Shown here piece by piece: positions 1 to 6,673 of a stretch of DNA of 12,606 nucleotides. This DNA is from Bacillota bacterium (lineage in GTDB: Bacteria; Bacillota; Dethiobacteria; Dethiobacterales; Dethiobacteraceae), in contig JAAZJT010000036.1 in NCBI GenBank assembly GCA_012800215.1, forward strand, positions 1-12,606, given 5' to 3'. The translations under genes were made by a program, and so were the position numbers. Numbering within the stretch: position 1 is the stretch's first letter; each line of letters starts with the position of its first letter. Below the pieces are notes generated by a model. That model had not been told where the DNA came from, did no database searches, and saw only the letters and a list, made by a program, of their open reading frames with translations.

Positions 1-1
1 C

Positions 2-415
2 AATATCAATGAAATCTTTTTAATCTCCTTAGCCCTGCATGAAACTGGCAATGGTACAAGTAAATTGGCCAAGGGTGTGGAGTATAAAGGAAAAACAGTT
101 TACAATATGTATGGTATTGGTGCCGTAGACAGTGACCCGATAAATAAAGGCGCAGAGTATGCCTATAACCACGGCTGGTTTACGCCTGAGGCGGCCATTA
201 TCGGCGGTGCCAAATTTGCCGGTGAGAACTATATTCATCATGCAACTTACAAGCAGGATACTTTGTATAAAATGCGCTGGAATCCAGCCTCTCCGGGGCA
301 GCATCAATATGCGACCGATATTGGCTGGGCGTCCAAGCAAGTAACCAACATTAAAAATCTTTATGACCAATTAACTTCTTATGTCCTGCATTTTGAAATC
401 CCCAGATATAAATAA
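2..415 (+). CDS. Glucosaminidase (GH73, LytD-like) C-terminal domain, partial (5' end off window)
   Basis: Only the last 137 residues are present; the frame is open from base 2 and the start lies off the left edge. The segment reads like the catalytic domain of the endo-beta-N-acetylglucosaminidase family (GH73), which cuts the glycan strands of peptidoglycan outside the membrane. Seen near its start is ALHETGNGTSKLAKG, containing the expected catalytic Glu (residue 14 of the visible part). It is followed by the family motifs VYNMYGIGAVDSDP, GAEYAYNHGWFTPE, AIIGGAKFAGENYI, DTLYKMRWNP and HQYATDIGWA. These match my recollection of the C-terminal part of Bacillus subtilis LytD. The protein ends soon after this domain, so any cell-wall-binding repeats or signal peptide would be upstream and cannot be judged. 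A terminator begins 6 bases after the stop. Family assignment is firm; the gene name is left blank because the rest of the protein is unseen. Confidence 0.88.
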   Translation, partial: NINEIFLISLALHETGNGTSKLAKGVEYKGKTVYNMYGIGAVDSDPINKGAEYAYNHGWFTPEAAIIGGAKFAGENYIHHATYKQDTLYKMRWNPASPGQHQYATDIGWASKQVTNIKNLYDQLTSYVLHFEIPRYK

Positions 416-420
416 AGCAC

Positions 421-449
421 AAGGAGCCCATCCGGGCTCCTTTCATTTT
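421..449 (+). terminator. Intrinsic terminator after the glucosaminidase gene
   Basis: A perfect 9-bp stem, AAGGAGCCC (421-429) with GGGCTCCTT (434-442), closes a 4-base ATCC loop and is followed by a short, interrupted T-rich tail (TTTCATTTT). It starts 6 bases after the glucosaminidase stop codon and separates that gene from the next promoter. Confidence 0.85.
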
Positions 450-490
450 GGACTGTATCAACAATCATAATAAATTGTTTGCCGAATTTG

Positions 491-499
491 TGCTATAAT
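491..499 (+). promoter_or_regulatory. Extended -10 promoter for the cyclophilin gene
   Basis: TGC directly precedes a perfect TATAAT (494-499), the extended -10 form of a sigma-A promoter. At 17-bp spacing the -35 position reads TAAATT (471-476), a poor match, so the TG element may compensate. Transcription would start near 506, about 50 bases upstream of the ATG. It is probably also the promoter for the two downstream sulfur genes, as no terminator intervenes. Confidence 0.6.
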
Positions 500-541
500 A
501 TAACAGTTAGCATTTGACTGCTGGCATAAACTTGCAGAAGA

Positions 542-548
542 AGGAAGG
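542..548 (+). promoter_or_regulatory. Ribosome binding site fixing the cyclophilin start
   Basis: AGGAAGG sits 7 bases before the ATG at 556. The in-frame TTG at 514 has no comparable site and lies close to the predicted transcription start, so the ATG is preferred. Confidence 0.7.
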
Positions 549-555
549 GAAATTA

Positions 556-1077
556 ATGACAAATCCCCAGATTACAATAGAAATGGCTGATGGAGGAGTA
601 ATTAAGGCGGAGCTTTACCCCGAAGCAGCGCCAAATACAGTGAGAAATTTTGTTGCTTTGGCGCAAAGCGGCTTTTATGATGGACTGATTTTTCATCGTG
701 TCATCCCTGGCTTTATGATTCAGGGCGGCGACCCGCAAGGGACAGGTATGGGAGGCCCCGGTTACACAATTGCCGGTGAATTTCAGCTAAATGGCTTTCA
801 TAACCCCCTTAAGCATACACGCGGCGTACTTTCCATGGCACGTTCCATACGCCCCAATTCAGCCGGTTCACAATTTTTTATTATGCATGAAGATGCACCG
901 CATTTAGATGGGCAGTATGCCGCATTTGGTCAAGTTACCGAGGGTATGGACGTGGTGGACGAAATCGCCACTACCCCCACTGATGAGCAGGACCGCCCCC
1001 TCCTAGAGCAGCGCATAAAAAAGATAACTGTGGAGACTTTTGGCGAGCAGCTGGGCGAGCCTGAAAAATGGGGTTAG
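556..1077 (+). CDS. Peptidyl-prolyl cis-trans isomerase, cyclophilin type
   Basis: This 173-residue protein is a single cyclophilin domain that catalyses cis-trans isomerisation of X-Pro bonds during protein folding. Visible family motifs are FHRVIPGFMIQGGD (residues 46-59, holding the catalytic Arg48 with Phe53 and Gln56), a glycine-rich GTGMGGPGY loop (62-70), LKHTRGVLSMAR (85-96), SAGSQFFIM (102-110) and HLDGQYAAFG (116-125). His116 falls where human cyclophilin A has Trp121, a substitution known in cyclophilins that bind cyclosporin poorly. No signal peptide or membrane segment is present, so it should be cytoplasmic. The ATG at 556 is chosen over an in-frame TTG at 514 because a ribosome binding site sits 7 bases upstream. 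The cysteine desulfurase gene follows after a gap of about 40 bases with no terminator, so co-transcription is likely; I know of no functional link between the two. Confidence 0.93.
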   Translation: MTNPQITIEMADGGVIKAELYPEAAPNTVRNFVALAQSGFYDGLIFHRVIPGFMIQGGDPQGTGMGGPGYTIAGEFQLNGFHNPLKHTRGVLSMARSIRPNSAGSQFFIMHEDAPHLDGQYAAFGQVTEGMDVVDEIATTPTDEQDRPLLEQRIKKITVETFGEQLGEPEKWG

Positions 1078-1120
1078 GGCTAAAAGATACTAAAGGAATA
1101 AGCTTTAGGATGTGGAAAAA

Positions 1121-2272
1121 ATGCGTGAAATTTATTTAGATAACAGCGCAACTACAGCTGTCCGGCCGGAAGTGGCGGCAGTAATGCAGGAAGTGCTGTG
1201 TGAGAACTACGGCAATCCTTCTTCTCTGCACCGTCGCGGCTTATTGGCGGAGCGGGTAAAAAATGAAGCCCGCCGTGTGCTGGCAGAAGCCTGCGGAGTA
1301 AAAGAAAAAGAAATATTTTTTACCTCAGGGGGTACGGAAGCCAACAATTTAGCCATTAAAGGTGCTGCCCGGCGTTTTAAACGGCGGGGCCGGCACCTAA
1401 TAACCACTAAAATAGAACATCCTTCAGTGCTTTATACTTTTCGTGCTCTGGAGGATGAAGGCTTTAAGGTAACTTATTTTGATGTGGATGAGAACGGCTT
1501 AGTAGATGCCAAGGCGGTAGCGGAGGCGGTTACGGCTGAAACGCTGCTGGTAAGTGTTATGCATGTTAATAACGAGGTAGGCTCCATTATGCCGGTAGCA
1601 GAGATTGGTTCGCTGATTAAGCAAAAGAACCCGCAAACATTATTTCATGTGGATGCTGTACAGTCCTTCGGTAAATTGCCTGTACAGCCGCAAAAATGGC
1701 AGGCCGATTTAATGACTATTTCTGCACATAAAATACATGGTCCCAAGGGAAGTGGTGCATTGTACCGTAAGGAGGGGCTGCCGCTAACGCCACTGCTGCA
1801 CGGCGGTGACCAGGAGCAGGGAATACGCCCCGGTACAGAAAACATGGCGGGAATTGCCGGTTTTGCCGTCGCTGCCCGTCTAATGCTATCGCAGCAGGCA
1901 GAAAACTACCGGTACATGGGCAAATTAAAAGAAATATTTTTAACAGGCCTGCAGGAGCGTTTGCCGGATATGCGCATAAACGGCGACGGTGCCGCGCATA
2001 TTCTCAATGTTACTATCCCCGGAATAAAAGGAGAAGTGCTGGTCCATGCTTTAGAAGAGGACGGCATTTATATTTCTACCGGCTCGGCCTGTCACTCCCA
2101 CCGCGCTGACCCCAGCCATGTGCTGCTAGCTATGGGGAGGACGCCGCAGGAAATAGAAGCATCTTTGCGTATCAGCTTTTCTGCTGCCATAACAATGGCA
2201 GACGTAGAGTATGCAGTAGCCAAAATTAGTGAAGCAGTGGAAACGCTGCGCCTGATGACACGGAGGAAATGA
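1121..2272 (+). CDS. nifZ: Cysteine desulfurase (NifS/IscS class, NifZ-like partner of ThiI)
   Basis: A PLP-dependent enzyme of 383 residues that removes sulfur from cysteine, leaving alanine and an enzyme-bound persulfide. Seen: the N-terminal motif IYLDNSATT, TSGGTEANN (about 68-76) for cofactor binding, HVDAVQ (about 176-181), the PLP lysine in SAHKIHGPKG (Lys204), and the persulfide cysteine in STGSACHSH (Cys324). The long active-site loop fits group I desulfurases. The stop codon overlaps the start of thiI, the same gene pair as nifZ-thiI in Bacillus subtilis, where NifZ passes sulfur directly to ThiI for tRNA 4-thiouridine. The symbol is inferred from that context. The start is uncertain: ATG at 1121 gives the usual MREIYLDN opening, while an in-frame GTG at 1112 would add three residues but sits directly on the candidate TTAGGA binding site. 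Confidence 0.93.
   Translation: MREIYLDNSATTAVRPEVAAVMQEVLCENYGNPSSLHRRGLLAERVKNEARRVLAEACGVKEKEIFFTSGGTEANNLAIKGAARRFKRRGRHLITTKIEHPSVLYTFRALEDEGFKVTYFDVDENGLVDAKAVAEAVTAETLLVSVMHVNNEVGSIMPVAEIGSLIKQKNPQTLFHVDAVQSFGKLPVQPQKWQADLMTISAHKIHGPKGSGALYRKEGLPLTPLLHGGDQEQGIRPGTENMAGIAGFAVAARLMLSQQAENYRYMGKLKEIFLTGLQERLPDMRINGDGAAHILNVTIPGIKGEVLVHALEEDGIYISTGSACHSHRADPSHVLLAMGRTPQEIEASLRISFSAAITMADVEYAVAKISEAVETLRLMTRRK
2262..2266 (+). promoter_or_regulatory. Ribosome binding site of thiI inside the end of the desulfurase gene
   Basis: GGAGG lies 5 bases before the second of two tandem ATG codons (2272) and only 2 before the first (2269), favouring 2272. Its position within the upstream coding sequence indicates translational coupling. 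Confidence 0.65.
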
Positions 2273-3447
2273 TGAAAGCTTTATATTTAGTTCGTTATGG
2301 TGAGATTGGCCTAAAAGGTAAAAATCGCAAACATTTTGAAAATCTGCTCACTGCCAATATCCGGCGTGCACTGCAGGGAGTGGCAGAATGCCGTGTAGAG
2401 CAAAAACATACCCGTAATTTTGTGGAAGTGATAAGTGGTGATGCGGCAGCGGTGGAAGCCAGGCTGCAGCAAGTTTTTGGCATTGTATCCCTTAGTCCGG
2501 TAGCGGTGGCGGGGCTGGAACTGGAAGAGATAAAAAATGTGGCTGCCGGTGAATTTAGCAAAGTGGCACGTGAGGGCCTGCGTTTTAAAGTAAATACCCG
2601 GCGGGCCAATAAGCAATTTCCTTTGACTTCGCCGGAAGTAAGCGCCGAAGTTGGTGCCCATTTACTGCGCACTTTCCCAGAATTGGCGGTAGATGTACAT
2701 GAACCGGAAGCCGTCTTGGATGTGGAAATTCGTGAGCAGCAAACTTATATTTATACACGCCGCATACCTGGCCTTGGTGGTTTGCCGGTGGGGGTGGCGG
2801 GAAAAGGTTTATTGCTGCTTTCTGGCGGGATAGACAGCCCGGTGGCAGGTTGGATGTCTATGAAACGCGGTGTTACTGTGGAAGCACTGCATTTCCACAG
2901 CTTCCCCTTTACCAGTGAGCGGGCCAAGGAAAAAGTAATTGACTTATGCCGCCAGTTGGCGCGCTTTGGCGGTAAGATCCGCTTACATATTGCGCATTTC
3001 ACAGAAATCCAAAAAGAATTGCGACTGAAAACGCCAGAGCGGCTGTCAATTACTTTAATGCGCCGCATGATGTTCCGTATTGCGGAACGCCTGGCGGTCA
3101 GAAGGGGTGCTTTGGCTTTAATTACCGGTGAAAGTTTGGGCCAGGTGGCCAGCCAAACTATGGAAAGTATTAATGTTATTGAGCGGGTGACAACAATACC
3201 TGTTTTTAGGCCGCTTATTGGTATGGACAAACAGGAAATCATGGATCTTTCCCTCCGCATTGATACTTACCCCATTTCGATCCGCCCTTATGAAGACTGC
3301 TGTACTATTTTTCTCCCGGAATCCCCTGCCACTAAGCCACGCCTACAGGATGTGGAAGCAGCTGAAGCGGCTTTAGAGATCGAAACATTAATTGCTGATT
3401 GTTTAGCTAAAATAGAAACAATGGAAATTAGCCCGGCCAATTATTAG
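2272..3447 (+). CDS. thiI: tRNA uridine 4-sulfurtransferase ThiI (without rhodanese domain)
   Basis: A protein of 391 residues that activates uridine 8 of tRNA with ATP and inserts sulfur to make 4-thiouridine; in some bacteria it also supplies sulfur for the thiamine thiazole. Seen, counting from the first ATG at 2269: the N-terminal ferredoxin-like motif LVRYGEIGLKGKNR, a THUMP region (about 60-165), the PP-loop SGGIDSPVAGW (185-195) that binds ATP, FHSFPFTSERAKEKV, ITGESLGQVASQT, and YEDCCTIFLP with Cys344, matching E. coli Cys344 by position and context. The protein ends about 45 residues after that cysteine pair, so the C-terminal rhodanese domain of the 482-residue E. coli enzyme is absent. 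This is the short form known from Bacillus, which takes sulfur from its NifZ partner, here the overlapping upstream gene. Either tandem ATG (2269 or 2272) could be used; spacing favours 2272. Confidence 0.95.
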   Translation: MKALYLVRYGEIGLKGKNRKHFENLLTANIRRALQGVAECRVEQKHTRNFVEVISGDAAAVEARLQQVFGIVSLSPVAVAGLELEEIKNVAAGEFSKVAREGLRFKVNTRRANKQFPLTSPEVSAEVGAHLLRTFPELAVDVHEPEAVLDVEIREQQTYIYTRRIPGLGGLPVGVAGKGLLLLSGGIDSPVAGWMSMKRGVTVEALHFHSFPFTSERAKEKVIDLCRQLARFGGKIRLHIAHFTEIQKELRLKTPERLSITLMRRMMFRIAERLAVRRGALALITGESLGQVASQTMESINVIERVTTIPVFRPLIGMDKQEIMDLSLRIDTYPISIRPYEDCCTIFLPESPATKPRLQDVEAAEAALEIETLIADCLAKIETMEISPANY

Positions 3448-3472
3448 GCAGGCAGTTAATTATTTAAGCATA

Positions 3473-3509
3473 AAAAAACCGTGCGGTAAAGAAGTCCGCA
3501 CGGTTTTTT
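3473..3509. terminator. Bidirectional intrinsic terminator between thiI and the aminotransferase gene
   Basis: CCGTGCGG (3479-3486) pairs with CCGCACGG (3496-3503) around a 9-base loop. The arms are extended by A6 on the left and T6 on the right, so either strand gives a GC hairpin followed by a U run. It lies 25 bases after the thiI stop and 35 bases after the stop of the convergent reverse-strand gene, and should end both transcripts. Confidence 0.93.
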
Positions 3510-3544
3510 ATTTTTTCCTTTTCAGCGTATTCGGCTGTGTAGGT

Positions 3545-4735
3545 TTAGTTTAACTGCAGAATAAACTTTTCCAGCCTTTCAATTCCTTCTTGTGCTTGCT
3601 CCAGGTCCAGGGTATAAGAAAAACGTACATAATCAGGTGCGCCGAAGGCTGTTCCCGGAATTAGCGCAACCTGTGCTTTTTCCAGTAAGAGGGTGGCAAA
3701 ACTCAAGCTGTCTGTAATAACTTGCCCCTGATAATTATGACCAAAGAGATTGCTTACATCTACAAAGAGATAGAAGGTGCCATCCGGTTCAATACAGGTA
3801 AGCTTAGGAATAGCTTTTATTTTTTGCACCATATAATCGCGGCGCTTGGCAAAGGCAGCTTTCATTTGCTCGACACAGTCCTGCGATCCTAGTATTGCTG
3901 CTAGAGCTGCTCTTTGAGCAATGGAATTGGCATTGCTGGTGGCATGGCTCTGCAGGCTGCTCATAAGCTTAGCAATGTGTGCAGGAGATGCAGTATAACC
4001 AATGCGCCAGCCTGTCATGGCGTATGTTTTGGAAACGCCATTGATCACTATAGTTCTTGCTTGTATTTCTTCTCCCAAACTGGCAATACTAATATGCTGC
4101 TGCTCTCCATAAATAAGTTTTTCATAAATTTCATCAGAAATGATATATAAATTATGGTTAACAGCTAAATCGGCAATCTCCTCCAGTTCGCTGCGCGTAT
4201 AAATTTGCCCGGTAGGATTATTGGGGCTATTTACAATAATGGCTTTCGTTCTGGCCGTTAAAGCAGCAGCAATGGCATCAGCGGTAATTTTAAAGTTATG
4301 CTTAACACTGGCAGGGAGAATAACTGGGACGCCGCCATTAATTTTGACAATTTCAGGGTAACTGACCCAATAAGGAGCAGGAATAATTACTTCATCCCCA
4401 GGGTTGAGTAAAGCAGCAAAAGCGTTACTGAGAGAGTGCTTAGCCCCGTTGCTGACAACAATCTCCTGGGGCTGGTAAAACAGTTGGTTATCTTTTTTTA
4501 GTTTATAGCAGATGGCCTCCTGCAGTTCTGGGTAGCCGGCTACAGGCGTATAGCGGGTAAAACCCTCCTTGATGGCTTGTATGGCTGCTTCTTTGATATG
4601 GGACGGTGTATCAAAATCGGGTTCTCCTACTCCAAAATCAATTATATTAATACCTTTATTTTTCATTTCTTTAGCTTTGGCATTAATGACAAAAGTCGGA
4701 GAGGGGGTGATGGATTGTACTTTTTTTGCTAGCAT
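3545..4735 (-). CDS. Aspartate aminotransferase, PLP-dependent class I (AspB/AspC-like)
   Basis: A 396-residue fold-type I aminotransferase, probably interconverting aspartate plus 2-oxoglutarate with oxaloacetate plus glutamate in the cytoplasm. Seen: FGVGEPDFDTP (34-44), RYTPVAGYPELQEA (61-74), the PLP-contacting NSPNNPTG (169-176, Asn173), SDEIYE with Asp201, the Schiff-base lysine in NGVSKTYAMTGWRIGY (Lys236, Arg244), and the substrate-carboxylate arginine in VRFSYT (Arg371). Length and the SKTYAMTGWR signature fit subgroup Ib aspartate aminotransferases; relatives acting on tyrosine, alanine or aromatic substrates share these motifs, so the exact substrate is inferred. An in-frame TAA three codons before the ATG leaves no alternative upstream start. 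The nearest purine-rich site (AGGGAG) is unusually far away, about 12 bases. It follows serC on the same strand after a 34-base gap and is probably co-transcribed. Confidence 0.9.
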   Translation of the reverse strand: MLAKKVQSITPSPTFVINAKAKEMKNKGINIIDFGVGEPDFDTPSHIKEAAIQAIKEGFTRYTPVAGYPELQEAICYKLKKDNQLFYQPQEIVVSNGAKHSLSNAFAALLNPGDEVIIPAPYWVSYPEIVKINGGVPVILPASVKHNFKITADAIAAALTARTKAIIVNSPNNPTGQIYTRSELEEIADLAVNHNLYIISDEIYEKLIYGEQQHISIASLGEEIQARTIVINGVSKTYAMTGWRIGYTASPAHIAKLMSSLQSHATSNANSIAQRAALAAILGSQDCVEQMKAAFAKRRDYMVQKIKAIPKLTCIEPDGTFYLFVDVSNLFGHNYQGQVITDSLSFATLLLEKAQVALIPGTAFGAPDYVRFSYTLDLEQAQEGIERLEKFILQLN

Positions 4736-4769
4736 CTGCTTTTATCACTCTCCCTTTAAATTATGCGGC

Positions 4770-5855
4770 TTAACCATTGCGCTTTCTAAAATCCCGCATG
4801 AAAGTGGCCAGTTTTTCACATCCGGCAAGGCTCATGGCATTATAGATGGAGGCACGGATGCCGCCTACAGAGCGATGCCCTTTAATGCCATAAATCCCCT
4901 GTGCCTCTGCTTCCTGCAGAAAAGTTTTTTCCAGTTCGGCGTTGGCTAAGCGAAAAGTAACATTCATATAACTGCGGCTGGGGGCTTCAGCATGCCCGTG
5001 ATAAAAATCATCTTCATCAATTACATCATAAAGCAGGGCAGCTTTAGCTTGATTATGTTCGGCTACGGCAGTAAGCCCGCCAAATTTTTTTATCCACTCC
5101 AAAACAAGTTTAAGCATATAAATGCCAAAAGTGGGCGGAGTATTATAGAGTGAGTTGTTTTTGGCAAAAGTTTCATAACTAAAAATAGTGGGCAAGTCGG
5201 GATTTACCCTTTCTAACATCTTTTTATGCACCATCACCAGCACCACGCCGGATGGACCAAGATTTTTTTGGGCGCCGGCATAGATTAAATCAAATTTACT
5301 GTAATCAAGGGGCCTGCTTAGAATATCACTGGACATATCGGCGACCAGCGGCACGCCATTAGTTTCCGGTATATAATGCCACTGGGTACCATAAATAGTA
5401 TTGTTAGTGGTAATATGCACATAAGCAGCATCTTTTGTCAATTTAAGTTCTGCCTGTTCCGGAATGCGCTTGTGGCCAACAGCGGCAGTTGTAGCCACTA
5501 CATTTACCTTGCCAATTTTTTTTGCTTCCTTATAAGCTTTTTCCCCAAAACTGCCTGTGATTACATAATCAGCACTTTTGTTTGTGCCGAGGAAATTGAG
5601 CGGAATTAAGGCAAATTGCTGGCTGGCACCTCCCTGAAAAAATAGTACGCGATAATCGTCGCCAACACCTGCTAATTCTTTAAAAAGTGCCTCTGTTTGT
5701 GTTACTATCTCCTCAAATTCTGGGGCGCGATGGGAGATTTCCAAGATAGACATACCTGTACCTTTATAATTTAAAAGCTCAGACTGTGCTTGCTGTAATA
5801 CCTCTAAAGGTAAAGTTGATGGACCGGGGTTAAAATTAAAAACACGCTCTTGCAT
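4770..5855 (-). CDS. serC: Phosphoserine aminotransferase
   Basis: A 361-residue class V PLP aminotransferase that converts 3-phosphohydroxypyruvate plus glutamate to phosphoserine in serine biosynthesis; in some bacteria it also acts in pyridoxine synthesis. Seen from the chosen start: FNFNPGPSTLP (6-16), SHRAPEFEEI (41-50), FFQGGASQQFALIPLNFL (72-89), ITTNNTIYGTQ (148-158), the PLP lysine in YAGAQKNLGPSG (Lys197), YNTPPTFGIYML (237-248), and KGHRSVGGIRASIYNAM with His327 and Arg328 for the phosphate group. Length matches the family (about 360). The start at 5855 (MQERVFNFNPGPS) has AGGAGGG 7 bases upstream; a longer in-frame reading to 5915 runs through the promoter and is rejected. It leads a two-gene operon with the aminotransferase downstream. 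No serA or serB is in view. Confidence 0.96.
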   Translation of the reverse strand: MQERVFNFNPGPSTLPLEVLQQAQSELLNYKGTGMSILEISHRAPEFEEIVTQTEALFKELAGVGDDYRVLFFQGGASQQFALIPLNFLGTNKSADYVITGSFGEKAYKEAKKIGKVNVVATTAAVGHKRIPEQAELKLTKDAAYVHITTNNTIYGTQWHYIPETNGVPLVADMSSDILSRPLDYSKFDLIYAGAQKNLGPSGVVLVMVHKKMLERVNPDLPTIFSYETFAKNNSLYNTPPTFGIYMLKLVLEWIKKFGGLTAVAEHNQAKAALLYDVIDEDDFYHGHAEAPSRSYMNVTFRLANAELEKTFLQEAEAQGIYGIKGHRSVGGIRASIYNAMSLAGCEKLATFMRDFRKRNG

Positions 5856-5862
5856 TTGAAAT

Positions 5863-5869
5863 CCCTCCT
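5863..5869 (-). promoter_or_regulatory. Ribosome binding site fixing the serC start
   Basis: Read on the reverse strand, AGGAGGG lies 7 bases before the ATG at 5855, giving the conserved MQERVFNFNPGPS N-terminus. Confidence 0.8.
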
Positions 5870-5885
5870 CTGGGAGTTTCCTTTC

Positions 5886-5915
5886 ATTATAAACTATAAG
5901 CTGCGGGGAGCTCAA
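5886..5915 (-). promoter_or_regulatory. Sigma-A type promoter of serC
   Basis: On the reverse strand, TTGAGC (5915-5910) and a perfect TATAAT (5891-5886) are separated by 18 bp. Transcription would begin near 5879, leaving a leader of only about 24 bases, too short for a riboswitch or T-box. The -35 element overlaps one copy of a 9-bp direct repeat described separately. Confidence 0.65.
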
Positions 5916-5969
5916 GCCTATAGTGACAAAAAAATTCCAAATCGTGAAAAATAGCTCAAGCAGGTGACA
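5909..5969. repeat. Spaced direct repeat AGCTCAAGC...GTGACA, two copies, over the serC promoter
   Basis: AGCTCAAGC occurs exactly at 5909-5917 and again at 5953-5961, a 44-bp period or about four helical turns. Each copy is followed by GTGACA (5923-5928 and 5964-5969), with 5 and 2 intervening bases. The first copy covers the -35 hexamer of serC. That a regulator binds here is inference; the repetition itself is directly seen. Confidence 0.5.
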
Positions 5970-5981
5970 CGATAACTTTTA

Positions 5982-5998
5982 GAAAGGATTTTCCTTTC
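5982..5998. repeat. Short inverted repeat upstream of the MBL-fold gene
   Basis: GAAAGGA (5982-5988) and TCCTTTC (5992-5998) are perfect complements around a TTT spacer, 46 bases before the hydrolase start codon. It could be an operator or an mRNA hairpin. No T run follows, so a terminator is unlikely. Confidence 0.45.
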
Positions 5999-6030
5999 GG
6001 CAGGTGGAATAATATGCAGGGAAAGAAAAG

Positions 6031-6037
6031 AGGAGGT
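6031..6037 (+). promoter_or_regulatory. Ribosome binding site fixing the MBL-fold hydrolase start
   Basis: AGGAGGT lies 6 bases before the ATG at 6044, a near-ideal arrangement. A weaker AGGTGG (6002-6007) precedes an in-frame ATG at 6014. Confidence 0.75.
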
Positions 6038-6043
6038 GGGCAG

Positions 6044-6673
6044 ATGCTCATTCGAACACTGGAAACAGGCTCTTTTGCAGCTAATTGCTACTTAGTGGCA
6101 TGTAAAGAGACGCTGCAGGGACTACTCATTGATCCCGGCGACGATGCAGAACGTATTATTGAGATGGTAAAGGAAAATAATGTGACAATTAAATATATAT
6201 TTAACACACACGGCCATTTTGATCATACCGGAGCTAATGAAGCTGTACGAGCTGCTTTTAATGCCCCTATATTAATTCATGCCGCTGACGGTGATTTATT
6301 CCAGAAACCACGGGAAAGTTTGGCTGCTTTTTTCAGCCAGAAGAAACTGGCTAAACCTGATAGTTTGCTGACAGATGGGCAGCAGCTGCAGTTTGGCAAA
6401 CTTACAGCAACTGTTATTGCAACACCAGGACATACCAAAGGTTCCTCCTGTCTACTGGTCGAGGGAGTCCTTTTTAGTGGCGACACCCTTTTTGCCGGCT
6501 CAGTGGGGCGCACCGACCTGCCCGGCGGTTCAGCAGAAGAGCTGTTTGAATCAATTAAAGAAAAATTACTAATCCTGCCTCCGGAAACGAAAGTATACCC
6601 GGGGCATGGTCCGGATACCACTATCGGCATGGAGTTAGCAAATAACCCTTATATTAAGCAAATAAAAAGCTGA
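6044..6673 (+). CDS. MBL-fold metallo-hydrolase, glyoxalase II-like
   Basis: A 209-residue cytoplasmic protein of the metallo-beta-lactamase superfamily. Seen: the dinuclear metal motif THGHFDH (55-61: His56, His58, Asp60, His61), His130 in TPGHTKGSS, Asp147 in FSGDTLFAGSVGRTDLPGG, and His188 in YPGHGPDT. The N-terminal METGSFAANCYLV-like opening (here LETGSFAANCYLV), the GRTDLPGG segment and the short length are typical of the widespread bacterial YqgX/GloB-like group, often annotated as hydroxyacylglutathione hydrolase. The true substrate (an S-acyl thiol, perhaps of bacillithiol or another low-molecular-weight thiol) cannot be read from sequence. ATG 6044 is chosen because of its strong binding site; an in-frame ATG at 6014 would add a basic MQGKKRGGGQ extension. 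A weak extended -10 candidate (TGG-AATAAT, 6005-6013) would put the mRNA start near 6020 and exclude the longer form. The stop codon is embedded in the downstream terminator. Confidence 0.9.
   Translation: MLIRTLETGSFAANCYLVACKETLQGLLIDPGDDAERIIEMVKENNVTIKYIFNTHGHFDHTGANEAVRAAFNAPILIHAADGDLFQKPRESLAAFFSQKKLAKPDSLLTDGQQLQFGKLTATVIATPGHTKGSSCLLVEGVLFSGDTLFAGSVGRTDLPGGSAEELFESIKEKLLILPPETKVYPGHGPDTTIGMELANNPYIKQIKS

Noticed and set aside
29..370. Reverse-strand open frame opposite the glucosaminidase
   Set aside because: The forward frame carries clear GH73 motifs throughout; the reverse translation resembles nothing.
514..555. In-frame TTG extension of the cyclophilin
   Set aside because: It lacks a ribosome binding site, starts about 8 bases after the likely transcription start, and the ATG at 556 has a good site and gives the normal N-terminus.
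2295..3260. Long reverse-strand open frames opposite thiI
   Set aside because: Their translations show no domain or motif, and the forward frame is an unmistakable ThiI.
5856..5915. N-terminal extension of SerC by 20 residues
   Set aside because: It reads through the predicted -10 and -35 of the serC promoter and the ribosome binding site; the family's N-terminus begins at 5855.
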